A stretch of DNA of 64,000 nucleotides from Keratinibaculum paraultunense (GTDB lineage: Bacteria > Bacillota > Clostridia > Tissierellales > Tepidimicrobiaceae), in the NCBI RefSeq assembly GCF_016767175.1, contig NZ_CP068564.1, positions 1,798,001-1,862,000 of the forward strand, in the 5' to 3' direction. The stretch's first letter is position 1, and each line of letters begins with the position of its first letter. A program made the translations under genes and the position numbers. The notes beneath the pieces were generated by a model. It was given only the letters and a program-made list of their open reading frames with translations, was not told the origin of the DNA and made no database searches. This document shows, one piece after another, positions 27,072 to 36,299 of the stretch.

Positions 27072-27461
27072 TTACGTTGGAACTTCAGGACATTCATAAG
27101 GATCTCCTATATTTTCAGCGCCTACAGCTTGTATTATTATTTCTTTACCTGCTAATGGATAATCTATCTTCTGCCCTGGATTCTCTGAGTCATCAATTTC
27201 TACAGTAGGTGGAATATATAGCATATAGTTTCCATCACAACCTGAAAAAGTATGAGTTAACCCTTCTAGCTCTTCAGTGTTTGGATTTGTAAAAAATGCT
27301 TTTACAATTGCCCCTTCTATTGGTTCAGCATTTTCACCATCTGTAATCTTGCCATGAACTACTACTCCTTCTACTTCAGTGATACCTAAGTCTACTGCTA
27401 ATTGATCTTGTTCCATAGTTGTAGGCATTTGAACTGAACTTGCACTTAAAATATATGACAT
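27072..27461 (-). CDS. Small transthyretin-like domain protein
   Basis: 129 aa, nearly all one beta-sandwich domain. VVVHGKITDGENAEPIEGAI, KAFFTN, THTFSGCDGNYMLYIPP and GKEIIIQAVG align with the C-terminal domain of the neighbour at 26187. The first 30 residues (MSYILSASSVQMPTTMEQDQ) show no signal peptide. Start ATG 27461 is preceded by AGAGAGGTG. Both genes read in the same direction with a 60-bp gap. Possibly a structural or coat component. Confidence 0.65.
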   Translation of the reverse strand: MSYILSASSVQMPTTMEQDQLAVDLGITEVEGVVVHGKITDGENAEPIEGAIVKAFFTNPNTEELEGLTHTFSGCDGNYMLYIPPTVEIDDSENPGQKIDYPLAGKEIIIQAVGAENIGDPYECPEVPT

Positions 27462-27531
27462 TAAATTTCACCTCTCTTTACTGGGACTACTATATAATAT
27501 TAAATAGATGATAAAATTGATACTAATTTTG

Positions 27532-27828
27532 TTATTTAAAATCCGTTTCAATATTTATTTCAATTTCCTTCGTACTATTATCAAGCTTCAATTCTTTTTC
27601 AAATATAATCTCTCTATCATCAACGGGAATTTCTCTTTTAAAAGATTCTTTTTTAAATACTTCTTCATCTTTTAATTTATTTAAATTAGCAGGTTTGTCT
27701 ACCTTTTCTTGAATTTCTTGAACCATTTTTACAATATTCTCAGATCTTTTGACTAAAATAAACGCTAATATATATTGAAATAATAGTAGCCCAAATAAAA
27801 ATATCGCAATAAATATGCTTTTAAGCAT
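27532..27828 (-). CDS. Small single-pass membrane protein, unknown function
   Basis: 98 aa from ATG 27828, chosen because GAGGTGAAT lies just upstream; the longer frame to 27909 begins inside a terminator-like hairpin region. Residues 1-25 form one membrane helix (LKSIFIAIFLFGLLLFQYIL). The rest is charged, with a likely short coiled coil (KMVQEIQEKVDKP) and a strongly acidic/basic tail (EKELKLDNSTKEIEINIETD). It sits ahead of the two transthyretin-like genes and may anchor them; that is inference. Confidence 0.6.
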   Translation of the reverse strand: MLKSIFIAIFLFGLLLFQYILAFILVKRSENIVKMVQEIQEKVDKPANLNKLKDEEVFKKESFKREIPVDDREIIFEKELKLDNSTKEIEINIETDFK

Positions 27829-27914
27829 GATTAAATTCACCTCATATCTATTTACCTTGTACCTGTATATATTCAATATATGCGTTTTAAAAATGAATGG
27901 TTCAAACATAAAAA

Positions 27915-27951
27915 TCCCTTTAAGGTAAATTATCGATTTACCTTAAAGGGA
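27915..27951 (-). terminator. Terminator hairpin upstream of the small membrane protein gene
   Basis: TCCCTTTAAGGTAAAT (27915-27930) and ATTTACCTTAAAGGGA (27936-27951) form a perfect 16-bp stem with a 5-base loop, followed by TTTTT on the minus strand. Confidence 0.85.
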
Positions 27952-28024
27952 AAATAATATTTTAAACCTATTGAAATACTTAAAAATTATAGATAAAATA
28001 TCCTATACTTAGAAAGAAGTATAT

Positions 28025-28096
28025 GGGACACTTTTTCAGTGGTCTCGAACTGTCCCACTGTCCCAAGAAGTTTTGAAATATATTTTGAAACTTCTT
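28025..28096 (-). terminator. Two tandem hairpins after the 57-aa gene, one with GGGACA/TGTCCC ends
   Basis: AAGAAGTTT/AAACTTCTT (28065-28096) starts at the stop codon of the small gene. The next hairpin spans 28025-28064 with outer pair GGGACA and TGTCCC. Neither has a long U run; together they look like a palindromic element plus terminator. Confidence 0.6.
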
Positions 28097-28268
28097 ACGT
28101 AAGTAAGGGTAGTAAGAAATATATTATTAAAAATAACAATATGCATCCAACTATTGTGTTGTATGTTGTTTTTTCATTGTTTTTTATCTTTTCAATTATT
28201 GAAATATTATTTACATAGAACGAAATTGAAGTAAAAATCACAAAAATAAATATATAAAAATTTGACAT
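28095..28268 (-). CDS. 57-aa protein with two membrane helices
   Basis: Start ATG 28268 with AAAGGGGAT 7 bases upstream; stop TAA at 28095. Residues 3-19 (NFYIFIFVIFTSISFYV) and 39-56 (IVGCILLFLIIYFLLPLL) are hydrophobic helices joined by a polar loop (NNISIIEKIKNNEKTTYN). This layout is that of a small membrane protein with both ends on the same side. The good ribosome site and terminator directly after the stop argue that it is real. Rest of the 27910-28553 gap: only hairpins and AT-rich DNA. No function can be given. Confidence 0.6.
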   Translation of the reverse strand: MSNFYIFIFVIFTSISFYVNNISIIEKIKNNEKTTYNTIVGCILLFLIIYFLLPLLT

Positions 28269-28506
28269 TTTTGGATCCCCTTTGTATTAATAATATATTT
28301 GGTAATAATATGGTAAATTAATCTTATTTTTAGTCTATTACGGTAATGGATGTTTTGTCAAGTATAAAAACACAAGTTGTGTTTTATATAAATACTATTT
28401 TAATAATAAAGAAGAGGGATACCAAAGTGAAAATGTGTTAAAATAAACACAAAATTATACTATATCCAATTATTGTAATTGTTTGAATAATATTTGAATA
28501 ATAGTA

Positions 28507-28546
28507 GGAGACAGTGGTGACAGTAAAAACTGTCCCCACTGTCTCC
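28507..28546 (-). terminator. Strong terminator after pcp, GGAGACAG palindrome
   Basis: GGAGACAGTGG pairs with CCACTGTCTCC and, after a two-base mismatch, ACAGT pairs with ACTGT around an AAAA loop. It lies 7 bp past the pcp stop. Confidence 0.85.
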
Positions 28547-28553
28547 CCTTCTT

Positions 28554-29195
28554 TTAATGAGTTTTACCTTCTGGCATTTTTATGTCTTCTTTGTTTTCTA
28601 CCACTGCTTCAATAGCAAGAGTTAATGCTTTAACTATATCGTTTAAATTCATACTTGGTGTAGCTCTTTTGTCAATTACTTGTTCTGGAAGGAAAGGCAC
28701 ATGAATGAACCCACCTTTTATATTTTGATATTTCTTATCTATTAAATAATGTAGTCCATACATAATGTGGTTACATACATAAGTTCCAGCGGTATTTGAT
28801 ACACTAGCAGGAATGCCCCCTTCTCTTATTTTTTGAACCATAGCTTTTATAGGGAGTTGTGAAAAATATGCTGACTCTCCATCTTCAAATATTGGCTCAT
28901 CTATAGGCATGTTTCCTTCATTGTCTTCTATAGATGCATCACTTATATTTATAGCTACTCTTTCAACAGTTATATCAAACCTTCCACCAGCTTGCCCTAC
29001 GCATATAACTATATCTGGATTTTCTTTTTCAATAGCTTCATCTAATTTATTTATAGATTTTCCAAATACTGTAGGTATTTCTACTTTTACAATTTCTGCT
29101 CCAGCAATATTATCATCCAGTCTTTTTACTGCTTCATAAGCAGGATTTACACTTTCCCCTCCAAAGGGGTCAAATCCAGTAACTAATATTTTCAT
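28554..29195 (-). CDS. pcp: Pyroglutamyl-peptidase I
   Basis: 213 aa. The family start [20 protein letters not shown] is clear. Catalytic residues: Glu in the [18 protein letters not shown] region, Cys in [20 protein letters not shown] (near residue 142), and His in [11 protein letters not shown]. It removes N-terminal pyroglutamate from peptides, releasing 5-oxoproline. It is the last gene of a three-gene run with two membrane proteins (DUF979, DUF969), 13 bp from the nearest. Family context: this trio recurs in Firmicutes and is thought to handle 5-oxoproline or its peptides. Confidence 0.95.
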   Translation of the reverse strand: MKILVTGFDPFGGESVNPAYEAVKRLDDNIAGAEIVKVEIPTVFGKSINKLDEAIEKENPDIVICVGQAGGRFDITVERVAINISDASIEDNEGNMPIDEPIFEDGESAYFSQLPIKAMVQKIREGGIPASVSNTAGTYVCNHIMYGLHYLIDKKYQNIKGGFIHVPFLPEQVIDKRATPSMNLNDIVKALTLAIEAVVENKEDIKMPEGKTH

Positions 29196-29208
29196 TTTTA
29201 AAACCTCC

Positions 29209-30123
29209 TTAAAATGCCCAAACTAGCATAAGTATTATGTGTATAACTAAAAGTGTCAATGCTATTGGTGCTTGAGTTTTTATAACTTTGTTTTTATCTT
29301 TCATTTCAAGTATTGCTGCAGGTACTATATTAAAATTTGCAGCCATAGGGGTAAGTAGAGTACCACAATACCCAGCAGTTAATGCCAATGCTCCAGCTAT
29401 AGCTGGATTTGCTCCTTGACTATATACAAATGGAACTCCAATACCTGCAGTTATAACTGCAAAAGCAGCAAAAGCATTTCCCATTATCATAGTGAACACA
29501 GCCATCCCAACACAATAAGCTATAACACCAAATACTATATTTCCTGTAGGTACTACTTTTGAAATACCACTAGCTATAACTTCTCCTACTCCAGCTGCAT
29601 TAAATAGTGCTCCTAGTGCTGCTAATAATTGAGGAAGTATTGAAAATGGTCCTACTTGTTGAAGCAATCTATTGCCTTCCTCTATAGCTTCATTAGCACT
29701 AGCTTTAGTTATAATAAGTCCAGATACTGTAGCAACAATAGCACCAATCCCCATTCCCACCAACCCACCAAGGGATGTAAATTGACCAATAACAAAAGCA
29801 AATATAGCAATACTTAATACTGGAATAAATAATTTATTCCCCAATATCTTTGATTTTTCTATTTTAAACTCCTCACTTACTTCTTTAAAGCTTCCTATCT
29901 TTACCTGTTTTGTCGCAGTCAACACTCCCATTAAAAGTACTAATATTCCAACAAATTTTGCAGGCAAAATTCTTCCAAATATAAATGTTATAGAAAGTAT
30001 TACCCAAAAAAGCCCTGTTCCAAATCTAGTTTCTAAAGTATCATCTCTAAAGGAATATATTCCAGTTATCAAGGATACTATTCCAGATAATATATATAAT
30101 ATTTCCAATGCCAATATTATCAC
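29209..30123 (-). CDS. DUF979 family membrane protein
   Basis: 304 aa, about nine membrane helices ([16 protein letters not shown] at the N-terminus, [20 protein letters not shown] near residue 260, typical of DUF979). It nearly abuts DUF969 upstream and pcp downstream. The pair DUF969/DUF979 probably makes a two-part transporter. The link to pcp suggests 5-oxoproline or pyroglutamyl peptides as cargo. The cargo is inference. Confidence 0.87.
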   Translation of the reverse strand: MIILALEILYILSGIVSLITGIYSFRDDTLETRFGTGLFWVILSITFIFGRILPAKFVGILVLLMGVLTATKQVKIGSFKEVSEEFKIEKSKILGNKLFIPVLSIAIFAFVIGQFTSLGGLVGMGIGAIVATVSGLIITKASANEAIEEGNRLLQQVGPFSILPQLLAALGALFNAAGVGEVIASGISKVVPTGNIVFGVIAYCVGMAVFTMIMGNAFAAFAVITAGIGVPFVYSQGANPAIAGALALTAGYCGTLLTPMAANFNIVPAAILEMKDKNKVIKTQAPIALTLLVIHIILMLVWAF

Positions 30124-30133
30124 CTACCTTAAT

Positions 30134-30805
30134 TTATTTATTTCCCTCCATAATCTTCTCAATTTTTTTATCATATATCCTAAATTGAATAATTGCTAAT
30201 AATACTGCAATTACAGCTATAGGTATAGAGGCATTTGCCACTTCTTTTTCTGTAACTTGAAATCCTAACTCATTCAGTGTACCTACTATTAAAAGTACTC
30301 CACCAGCAGCTATAAACACATTTTGCCCGTAGAAATTTCCATAATTTTCAACTGCAGCTGACATTCCCTTTATATCTTCTACTGCTTCTTCTGGAATATC
30401 TCCATATTTATTTCTAGCTGCTCCTTCTGCCATTGGATATATGAGAGGTCTTATAAACTCCACATGTCCTCCTATTCTTAAAGAAAGTGCTGCTGCTATT
30501 GTTCTAATAACCATATAAATTGATAATATTTTCCCTGCAGTAGCAGCTTTTAATTTTCCTATAAGTTCAGCTGCTCTTTCTTTAAGCCCATATCTTTCTA
30601 ATAAACCAATAGCAGGTAAAGTAACAAAAAATACTGTCATATATCTATTTGTTACAAAAGCCTCTCCTAGAATATCAAGTATTTCTCCAAAATTTAAACC
30701 TCCTACTAATCCAGTCACCACTCCTGCAGCAATAACTACAGCTATGGTGTCTAATTTTAAAATAAATCCTATAACTATTATTACAATTCCTAAAAGCTTT
30801 ATCAT
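30134..30805 (-). CDS. DUF969 family membrane protein
   Basis: 223 aa with five or six membrane helices. Blocks such as RYMTVFFVTLPAIGLLERYG, the soluble-looking loop AEGAARNKYGDIPEEAVEDI and NYGNFYGQNVFIAAGGVLLI are typical of DUF969. Start ATG 30805 with GGAGGGG upstream. First gene of the pcp operon; the partner is DUF979. Confidence 0.87.
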   Translation of the reverse strand: MIKLLGIVIIVIGFILKLDTIAVVIAAGVVTGLVGGLNFGEILDILGEAFVTNRYMTVFFVTLPAIGLLERYGLKERAAELIGKLKAATAGKILSIYMVIRTIAAALSLRIGGHVEFIRPLIYPMAEGAARNKYGDIPEEAVEDIKGMSAAVENYGNFYGQNVFIAAGGVLLIVGTLNELGFQVTEKEVANASIPIAVIAVLLAIIQFRIYDKKIEKIMEGNK

Positions 30806-30891
30806 TTTTCCCCTCCTTCCTTTATTTTTATTTTCAATTAATTTAATTATATAATATACAGGAATTTATTTCTGTATACTAGACTACAATT

Positions 30892-31563
30892 TTATTTCCA
30901 TCTTATATATTTTTCTAATTTTTCTATATCTTTAATTATTATTTCACCATTTACAATATCTATAATATTTTCATCTCTAAATTTATTTAATGCTCTAGTT
31001 ACTGTAACCCTTGAACAACCTATTAGTTTAGCAATTTCTTCATGAGTAAACTTATCATTTATTTTTTTACCTTGGGCAATTTCTTCTCCTTCTTGATAAT
31101 ATAGCCTTATAAGTGTATCTGCCACTTTGCCAACGGAATCACTAAAAGTCATATTAGCCATTTGAAACATGACTATTCTAAATTTTCTTGTGATACTATG
31201 GATTATATCCCTATAAATATTAGGATTTTCAAAAAGTATTTGTTCAACTACTTCTTTATGTAGTATAGATATAGTACTATCTACCAAAGCCTTTGTTAAA
31301 AATTTAGATTCTCCGCCACAAAAATAATCCATCTCCTTAAATATTTCTCCACTCTGAAGTAAATAGAGAGTTTTCTCTTCACCTTCTATACTATATATAG
31401 ATTGCTTAATATTACCGCTCATTACAATACAAATTACATCTTCTCCTTCTATTTTTATTAAACTATTTTTAGGATATTTTCTAATAGCTCCTTTTTCCCC
31501 AATTTCTAAAAATGATTTTCTCATTTTCTCCTGCCGCTTTGTTTCAAAATATTTATCATACAT
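30892..31563 (-). CDS. Crp/Fnr-family transcriptional regulator
   Basis: 223 aa. An N-terminal cyclic-nucleotide-binding fold (residues 20-125; IYSIEGEEKTLYLLQSGEIF) and a C-terminal winged helix-turn-helix (FTHEEIAKLIGCSRVTVTRA near residue 172). It has no N-terminal cysteine cluster of the Fnr type. It lies 86 bp before the DUF969 gene in the same direction and is the natural candidate regulator of the pcp operon. The effector is unknown. Confidence 0.88.
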   Translation of the reverse strand: MYDKYFETKRQEKMRKSFLEIGEKGAIRKYPKNSLIKIEGEDVICIVMSGNIKQSIYSIEGEEKTLYLLQSGEIFKEMDYFCGGESKFLTKALVDSTISILHKEVVEQILFENPNIYRDIIHSITRKFRIVMFQMANMTFSDSVGKVADTLIRLYYQEGEEIAQGKKINDKFTHEEIAKLIGCSRVTVTRALNKFRDENIIDIVNGEIIIKDIEKLEKYIRWK

Positions 31564-31694
31564 TTTTATCTTCCTCCAGATACTTTCTAACTATATTATA
31601 TATTAGAATTTTCTATTTAATCATTTTAAAAAAATTACTACCTTATAATGAGAGTAATTCTTCGTAAATAGTGATTTAATCTTTATATATGATA

Positions 31695-31731
31695 AACCCC
31701 TATCTCTAATTCAAATATAGAGATAGGGGTT
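31695..31731 (-). terminator. Terminator after the truncated acetamidase
   Basis: AACCCCTATCTCTA (31695-31708) pairs perfectly with TAGAGATAGGGGTT (31718-31731); 9-base loop. It lies 25 bp past the stop at 31756. Confidence 0.85.
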
Positions 31732-31755
31732 GCTATACAGAAAATAAGCATACAT

Positions 31756-32541
31756 TTAATCCCATAATTTATATTGTTCTTTGATTATCTCATATAATCC
31801 TGCATTTCCCAATGCTTCAATAGGTGCCAAAAACGTTACCGTTACTGTCCCAGGGGCTCTACCAATTTCAATGGCACCATTTATAGTGGTTCTATTCATA
31901 ACTTCTGGAACTGATAAATTTAATACCTGGGAGGCTCTTTGAAGACCATTGTTTATAGCTTCATTTAAATTAGATCCTGTTCCAACAAAACTTATAGGAG
32001 CTGTTTTTTCTAATTTATCTATTCCCCATTTTTGACCCAATTCCATTGCTGCTTTTCTTTCTTCTTCAGTTATGGGTTTTGCTAAATATGGTAGATCTTC
32101 TTCTAAAGGAATGATTATAGGCCCATCTATATTTAAATTTTTTAGTACTTTAACTTTTAGCACAACAATTGCAGATACATCTGCTGTGTGTCCTGCTATT
32201 TCTCCATCTCCTTGCATAGCATGAGCATCGCCTACATAAACGCCTCCTCCTTTAACTTTTACTGGTGCAATTACTATGGATCCTTCTCTAGTCTTATTAA
32301 CATCCATATGTCCATCTGTTTTATGTTTTTTTAATTCTTTTTCAGACATTGCGTACTCATGAGAAGCATTTACTAATAATGAACCAAAATCCCCTGCATT
32401 ATGTGAATCAGGAATAGCTTTTGAAGGTGTTGTGCCTATTTGCCCTAAAAATGGCTTTAATCTTGATATGTTTCCTACTACACCTTCTCTATCTAATGTC
32501 ACCCCTATTCTTTTATTTTCATCGAAAGCTATAGTATATCC
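31756..32541 (-). pseudogene. Acetamidase/formamidase family protein, N-terminal part missing
   Basis: The readable part matches the C-terminal two thirds of the FmdA_AmdA family: PFLGQIGTTPSKAIP, the block TDGHMDVNKTREGSIVIAPV, VYVGDAHAMQGDGEI and a C-terminal INGAIEIGRAPGTVTV. A GTG at 32502 could start a 248-aa product, but no good ribosome site precedes it. The frame continues for 13 more family-like codons (GYTIAFDENKRIG) up to a TAG at 32542. Family members are typically 300 aa or longer with an N-terminal beta domain, which is absent. I take it as a broken gene at the end of the DUF3798 transporter operon. A functional short form is possible. Confidence 0.6.
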
Positions 32542-32615
32542 CTAAAAATAGTATCACTATGCCTAGAATCAAACACAATATCTACTTCTTTTTGATTTAA
32601 GTATGTTTATGGCGG

Positions 32616-33653
32616 TTATGTATTTCTTTCTACATTTTTTAAATTTATCATTAAAGCAAATACTATTGTTCCATAAGCTATAAAACTTCTAAAATACTCT
32701 CCAAGAGCTGGATTTTTAAATATATTTTGTCCCACTAAAGGTGATACAATAAATAAGGTATGAAATAAAAAAATTCCAATAAAAGCATTTTTTATGTTTG
32801 CTTTTTTAAAAGTAGCACCTCCTGCTAATAATGCTGCCGATGCAAATATATCTAAATTTAAATGACCTGTATACACGTTTAAAATACCTAAATTCTGTAT
32901 AAACATAATTTGAGCTAATGAAGCTAATATAGTAGATATTATTATTGCTATTTTCCTAGTTTTATCTACATCGATGCCTACCTTTTCAGCTAAATACATA
33001 TCTTCACCTACTGCATTCATTCGATATCCAATTTTAGATTTAGTGATTAAATGTACTATTATACCCATTATTATAATGATTATTACAGGCACTAGAGACT
33101 CTTTTACATCTCCAATTTTTATAGATAATATATTATTAAATAGATCCTTAAATTCCCCAATATCTAACATGCTTTTTACACCTATTCCCCTAGTAAGTAA
33201 GATATCTTTATTAAATGGTTTTATTATGGTACCATATGCCACCATAAATATTATTTGATATAAACTGGTTCCTAAAAAACCTATTACCATACTTGCTATC
33301 ATTTCTTTTCCTTTAGCCTTATTAAGTAAATTGCCAATTATATTTCCAAATACTATGGATAATACTGTGCTTAGCAATATCACTATAATAAATCCTAATT
33401 TAGGAGTAAAACCAATATCTATTACAAATAACATAGACATTTGGGCTGCCATTGCTCCTATTGTAATAGAAAAGTTAATACCCATACCTGACATGATAGG
33501 AAAAATAAGAGCTAATAAAAATATTTCATTCCTTACAAATCTATCATATAATTCTCCCAATATAAAATTTAAACTTGCTTTAGAAGCAATAATTCCTAAA
33601 ACAGATAAAATCAAGAAAAATATTGGAACATAATATTCCTTATACCTTTTCAT
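32616..33653 (-). CDS. ABC transporter permease (BPD_transp_2 type), second of two
   Basis: 345 aa, about nine membrane helices, with the branched-chain/ribose-type permease loop GYRMNAVGEDMYLAEKVGID near residue 205 and ASAALLAGGATFKKANI near residue 265. It overlaps the end of the first permease gene by 14 bp. It works with the adjacent ATPase (34680) and DUF3798 binding protein (36300). Substrate unknown. Confidence 0.9.
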   Translation of the reverse strand: MKRYKEYYVPIFFLILSVLGIIASKASLNFILGELYDRFVRNEIFLLALIFPIMSGMGINFSITIGAMAAQMSMLFVIDIGFTPKLGFIIVILLSTVLSIVFGNIIGNLLNKAKGKEMIASMVIGFLGTSLYQIIFMVAYGTIIKPFNKDILLTRGIGVKSMLDIGEFKDLFNNILSIKIGDVKESLVPVIIIIIMGIIVHLITKSKIGYRMNAVGEDMYLAEKVGIDVDKTRKIAIIISTILASLAQIMFIQNLGILNVYTGHLNLDIFASAALLAGGATFKKANIKNAFIGIFLFHTLFIVSPLVGQNIFKNPALGEYFRSFIAYGTIVFALMINLKNVERNT

Positions 33654-34677
33654 TTCTTTTTCTCACCTCTTCATATAAGAAAGCATATAGTATAATTCCA
33701 TTAGTTACTAACATTCTTATAATCTCAGACATCTCCGGTATTAGCAATGCATTTGCTACTGGTACTGAAAGTAAAAATGTAGTTTGATAAAGATATGTGC
33801 CTAGTATGGCATGAAATACAGTTGCTTTATTCTTAGTTGCTCCTCCAATTAATATAGCTGAAACTGCTGGAAAAGCCATCATAAATGGTCCATCATATAA
33901 GTGGATAAATCCATAACTCTGGGAATACACAATAACACCTATAGCAGCCAAAATATTAGAGAATATTATGGATATTGTTCTATATCTATTTATATCGATT
34001 CCTGATAGCTTTACAAGTACCTCGTTCTCTGGAATTGCAGCCATGGCAATTCCCATTCTTGTTTTTTGAAATAAATATACTATGAAGCATAAGATTATAA
34101 AAAATAATATTAAACCTACAGGGATAACCAATTTCCCTATATTTATCTTTAAAAAATTATCCAAAATTCCCCCAAAATAATTATCCAAATTAATTTTAGG
34201 TCTTAACCCTTGCCCACCCACTGGATAAAGCATCTGTCTATTTTTAAAAGGTGCTAAAGACCAAAAAAAATTCATTATGGGTATAAATGAAAATCCTACA
34301 AAAGTACCCACAATTTCTTCATTTCTTTTTAGCCTATTTAATACAATTGAATATATGTAACCAAATAATATAGCTATAATACTTCCAATTAATATTGAGA
34401 TACCTAAACCTACCCAACCTTTCAATCTAAATTCCAAGGCAATACACATACCTAATAGTCCTGCTGATATTCCTATAGGTAATCCAAAATTCCTTCCTGC
34501 ACCTACATTTATCATAGGTACTAAGGATAAAACTAACACCCCATTCATTACCCATTTTATTAAAGATTCGTTTATCATATCTATATAAGAAATTCCAATG
34601 AATTTAAGGCTTATTGCTAGAATAATCAAATAGGATATTACAATTAGTTGAGGTGCCTCTAATTTTAATCTCTTCAT
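33640..34677 (-). CDS. ABC transporter permease (BPD_transp_2 type), first of two
   Basis: 345 aa with about nine membrane helices. The conserved cytoplasmic coupling segment is TRMGIAMAAIPENEVLVKLS near residue 213, followed by FPAVSAILIGGATKNKATVF. It is the same length as its partner and clearly a paralogue. It starts 2 bp after the ATPase gene, so it is in one operon. Confidence 0.9.
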   Translation of the reverse strand: MKRLKLEAPQLIVISYLIILAISLKFIGISYIDMINESLIKWVMNGVLVLSLVPMINVGAGRNFGLPIGISAGLLGMCIALEFRLKGWVGLGISILIGSIIAILFGYIYSIVLNRLKRNEEIVGTFVGFSFIPIMNFFWSLAPFKNRQMLYPVGGQGLRPKINLDNYFGGILDNFLKINIGKLVIPVGLILFFIILCFIVYLFQKTRMGIAMAAIPENEVLVKLSGIDINRYRTISIIFSNILAAIGVIVYSQSYGFIHLYDGPFMMAFPAVSAILIGGATKNKATVFHAILGTYLYQTTFLLSVPVANALLIPEMSEIIRMLVTNGIILYAFLYEEVRKRNEKV

Positions 34678-34679
34678 AC

Positions 34680-36245
34680 TTATTCTAAACTCCTTCCAGA
34701 TAAAGCTAAACTCAATTCTTCAGATTTAAAATCATCATCAAATATTTTAAAAACTCGATTCCTATACATTACAACAATCCGATCACAAACTCTTTTTAAT
34801 TCAGAAATTTCACCTGAAAAAATAATAATTGTAGTATTTTTTTCTTCATTTAACTTTAACAACATATCTAGAATAATTTCTTTAGAGTAAAGATCTATGC
34901 CTCTAGTAGGTTCACCTATAAAAAGGACTTCTGGATCTATAGTAATAGCCCTTCCTATGCATACTTTCTGTTGATTTCCTCCACTTAAATCACTTACTTT
35001 TTGACCTATATCTCTGACTTTAATATTCAATTTCTCCACCATATCATTTGAATATTTCCTTATTGCTTTATAGTTTAAAGGTGATAGTTTACCAAGAGCT
35101 GGATATTTGAGAAAGCTGTTTTGCCTATCGTATGCTTCAAAAACTATATTTTCCCAAACACTTTTATTTAAGAGTAATCCCCATTCTTTGCGTTCGTCAG
35201 GTAAAAGATATATACCTTTTTTAATTATTGAATTTGTATCACCTGGAATTAATTTTTCCCTTTTATATATTACATCTCCTTTCATGTCATATAGTCCCAT
35301 TAATCCATAGCCAAAAATCTCCTGCCCATGACCTGCCAATCCTGTGATGCCTAAAATTTCACCTTTTTTAATATCTAAAGATATATTCTTATAATGTTCA
35401 TATCCATAGGATACTTCTACATTATTAAACGATAGTATATTCTCTTTAGTAGTATTTTTTCTTTCTTTTGAAACTTGTACTACTTCTTTACCTATCATAT
35501 CTAAAGCCATTTTATCCATATCATAATCTTCCTTTTTATACTCTTTTATTACTCTACCACTCCTAAATATAGTTACCCTATGGCAAACGTCAACTATTTC
35601 ATATAATCTATGAGATATAAAGATAATAGAAACCCCAGTTTCAGCTATAGCCTTTAAATTAGATAATAATATTTTAGTTTCTTCTACATTTAATGATGAT
35701 GTAGGTTCATCTAGTATAAGTACTTTTAATTTATCGTTATCTACTTCTCTAGCAATTTCTACAAATTGCTTAAGATTAGTAGGAATATCTTTTACTTTAA
35801 TTCTAGGATTAATATCTACTCCTACTTTTAATAGAGCTTTTTTTGCATCTTTTTCATTTTTATTCCTATCCACTAAAGCAAACTCTCCTAATAGTTTTGT
35901 TTTATCGATTATATTTTCTCTATTTATTTTAATATTACTGCTTATGTCTTGTTCTCCAAAAAGGGCTAGTTCCTGATGTACCATTCCTATACCTTGTTTC
36001 ATAGCGTCATATGTACTTTTTATATCTACCTTTATATTGTCAATAAATATATCTCCTTCATATCCACCAGTTTCCATAATATGTTTACTACCAAATAGTA
36101 TGTTTACAAAAGTAGATTTACCAGAACCATTGGCTCCAATTATCCCATGAATTTCTCCTTTCTTTAAATCAAAATTTATATTATCTAAGGCTTTAATCTC
36201 ATTAAAATTTTTAGAAAGATTCTCAACCTTTAATACATATTCCAA
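34680..36245 (-). CDS. ABC transporter ATPase with two nucleotide-binding domains
   Basis: 521 aa, a tandem ATPase of the sugar/nucleoside type. First domain: Walker A GANGSGKSTF (near 39), Walker B VLILDEPTSSLNVEE. Second domain: an altered Walker A region GLAGHGQEIFG, signature DLSGGNQQKVCIG, and Walker B VLFIGEPTRGID. The unusual second site is normal for this family. It powers the two permeases downstream. The DUF3798 gene is 54 bp upstream. Confidence 0.93.
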   Translation of the reverse strand: MEYVLKVENLSKNFNEIKALDNINFDLKKGEIHGIIGANGSGKSTFVNILFGSKHIMETGGYEGDIFIDNIKVDIKSTYDAMKQGIGMVHQELALFGEQDISSNIKINRENIIDKTKLLGEFALVDRNKNEKDAKKALLKVGVDINPRIKVKDIPTNLKQFVEIAREVDNDKLKVLILDEPTSSLNVEETKILLSNLKAIAETGVSIIFISHRLYEIVDVCHRVTIFRSGRVIKEYKKEDYDMDKMALDMIGKEVVQVSKERKNTTKENILSFNNVEVSYGYEHYKNISLDIKKGEILGITGLAGHGQEIFGYGLMGLYDMKGDVIYKREKLIPGDTNSIIKKGIYLLPDERKEWGLLLNKSVWENIVFEAYDRQNSFLKYPALGKLSPLNYKAIRKYSNDMVEKLNIKVRDIGQKVSDLSGGNQQKVCIGRAITIDPEVLFIGEPTRGIDLYSKEIILDMLLKLNEEKNTTIIIFSGEISELKRVCDRIVVMYRNRVFKIFDDDFKSEELSLALSGRSLE

Positions 36246-36299
36246 AACATTATTCTCCTTTCAAAACTATATGCAGGATAAATCTACCCTGCATACAGT

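Noticed and set aside
32524-32600. Possible hydrophobic 20-aa frame (ILCLILGIVILFLGIYYSF) before the amidase remnant
   Set aside because: No start or ribosome site; competes with an equally plausible amidase-frame extension; too short to judge.
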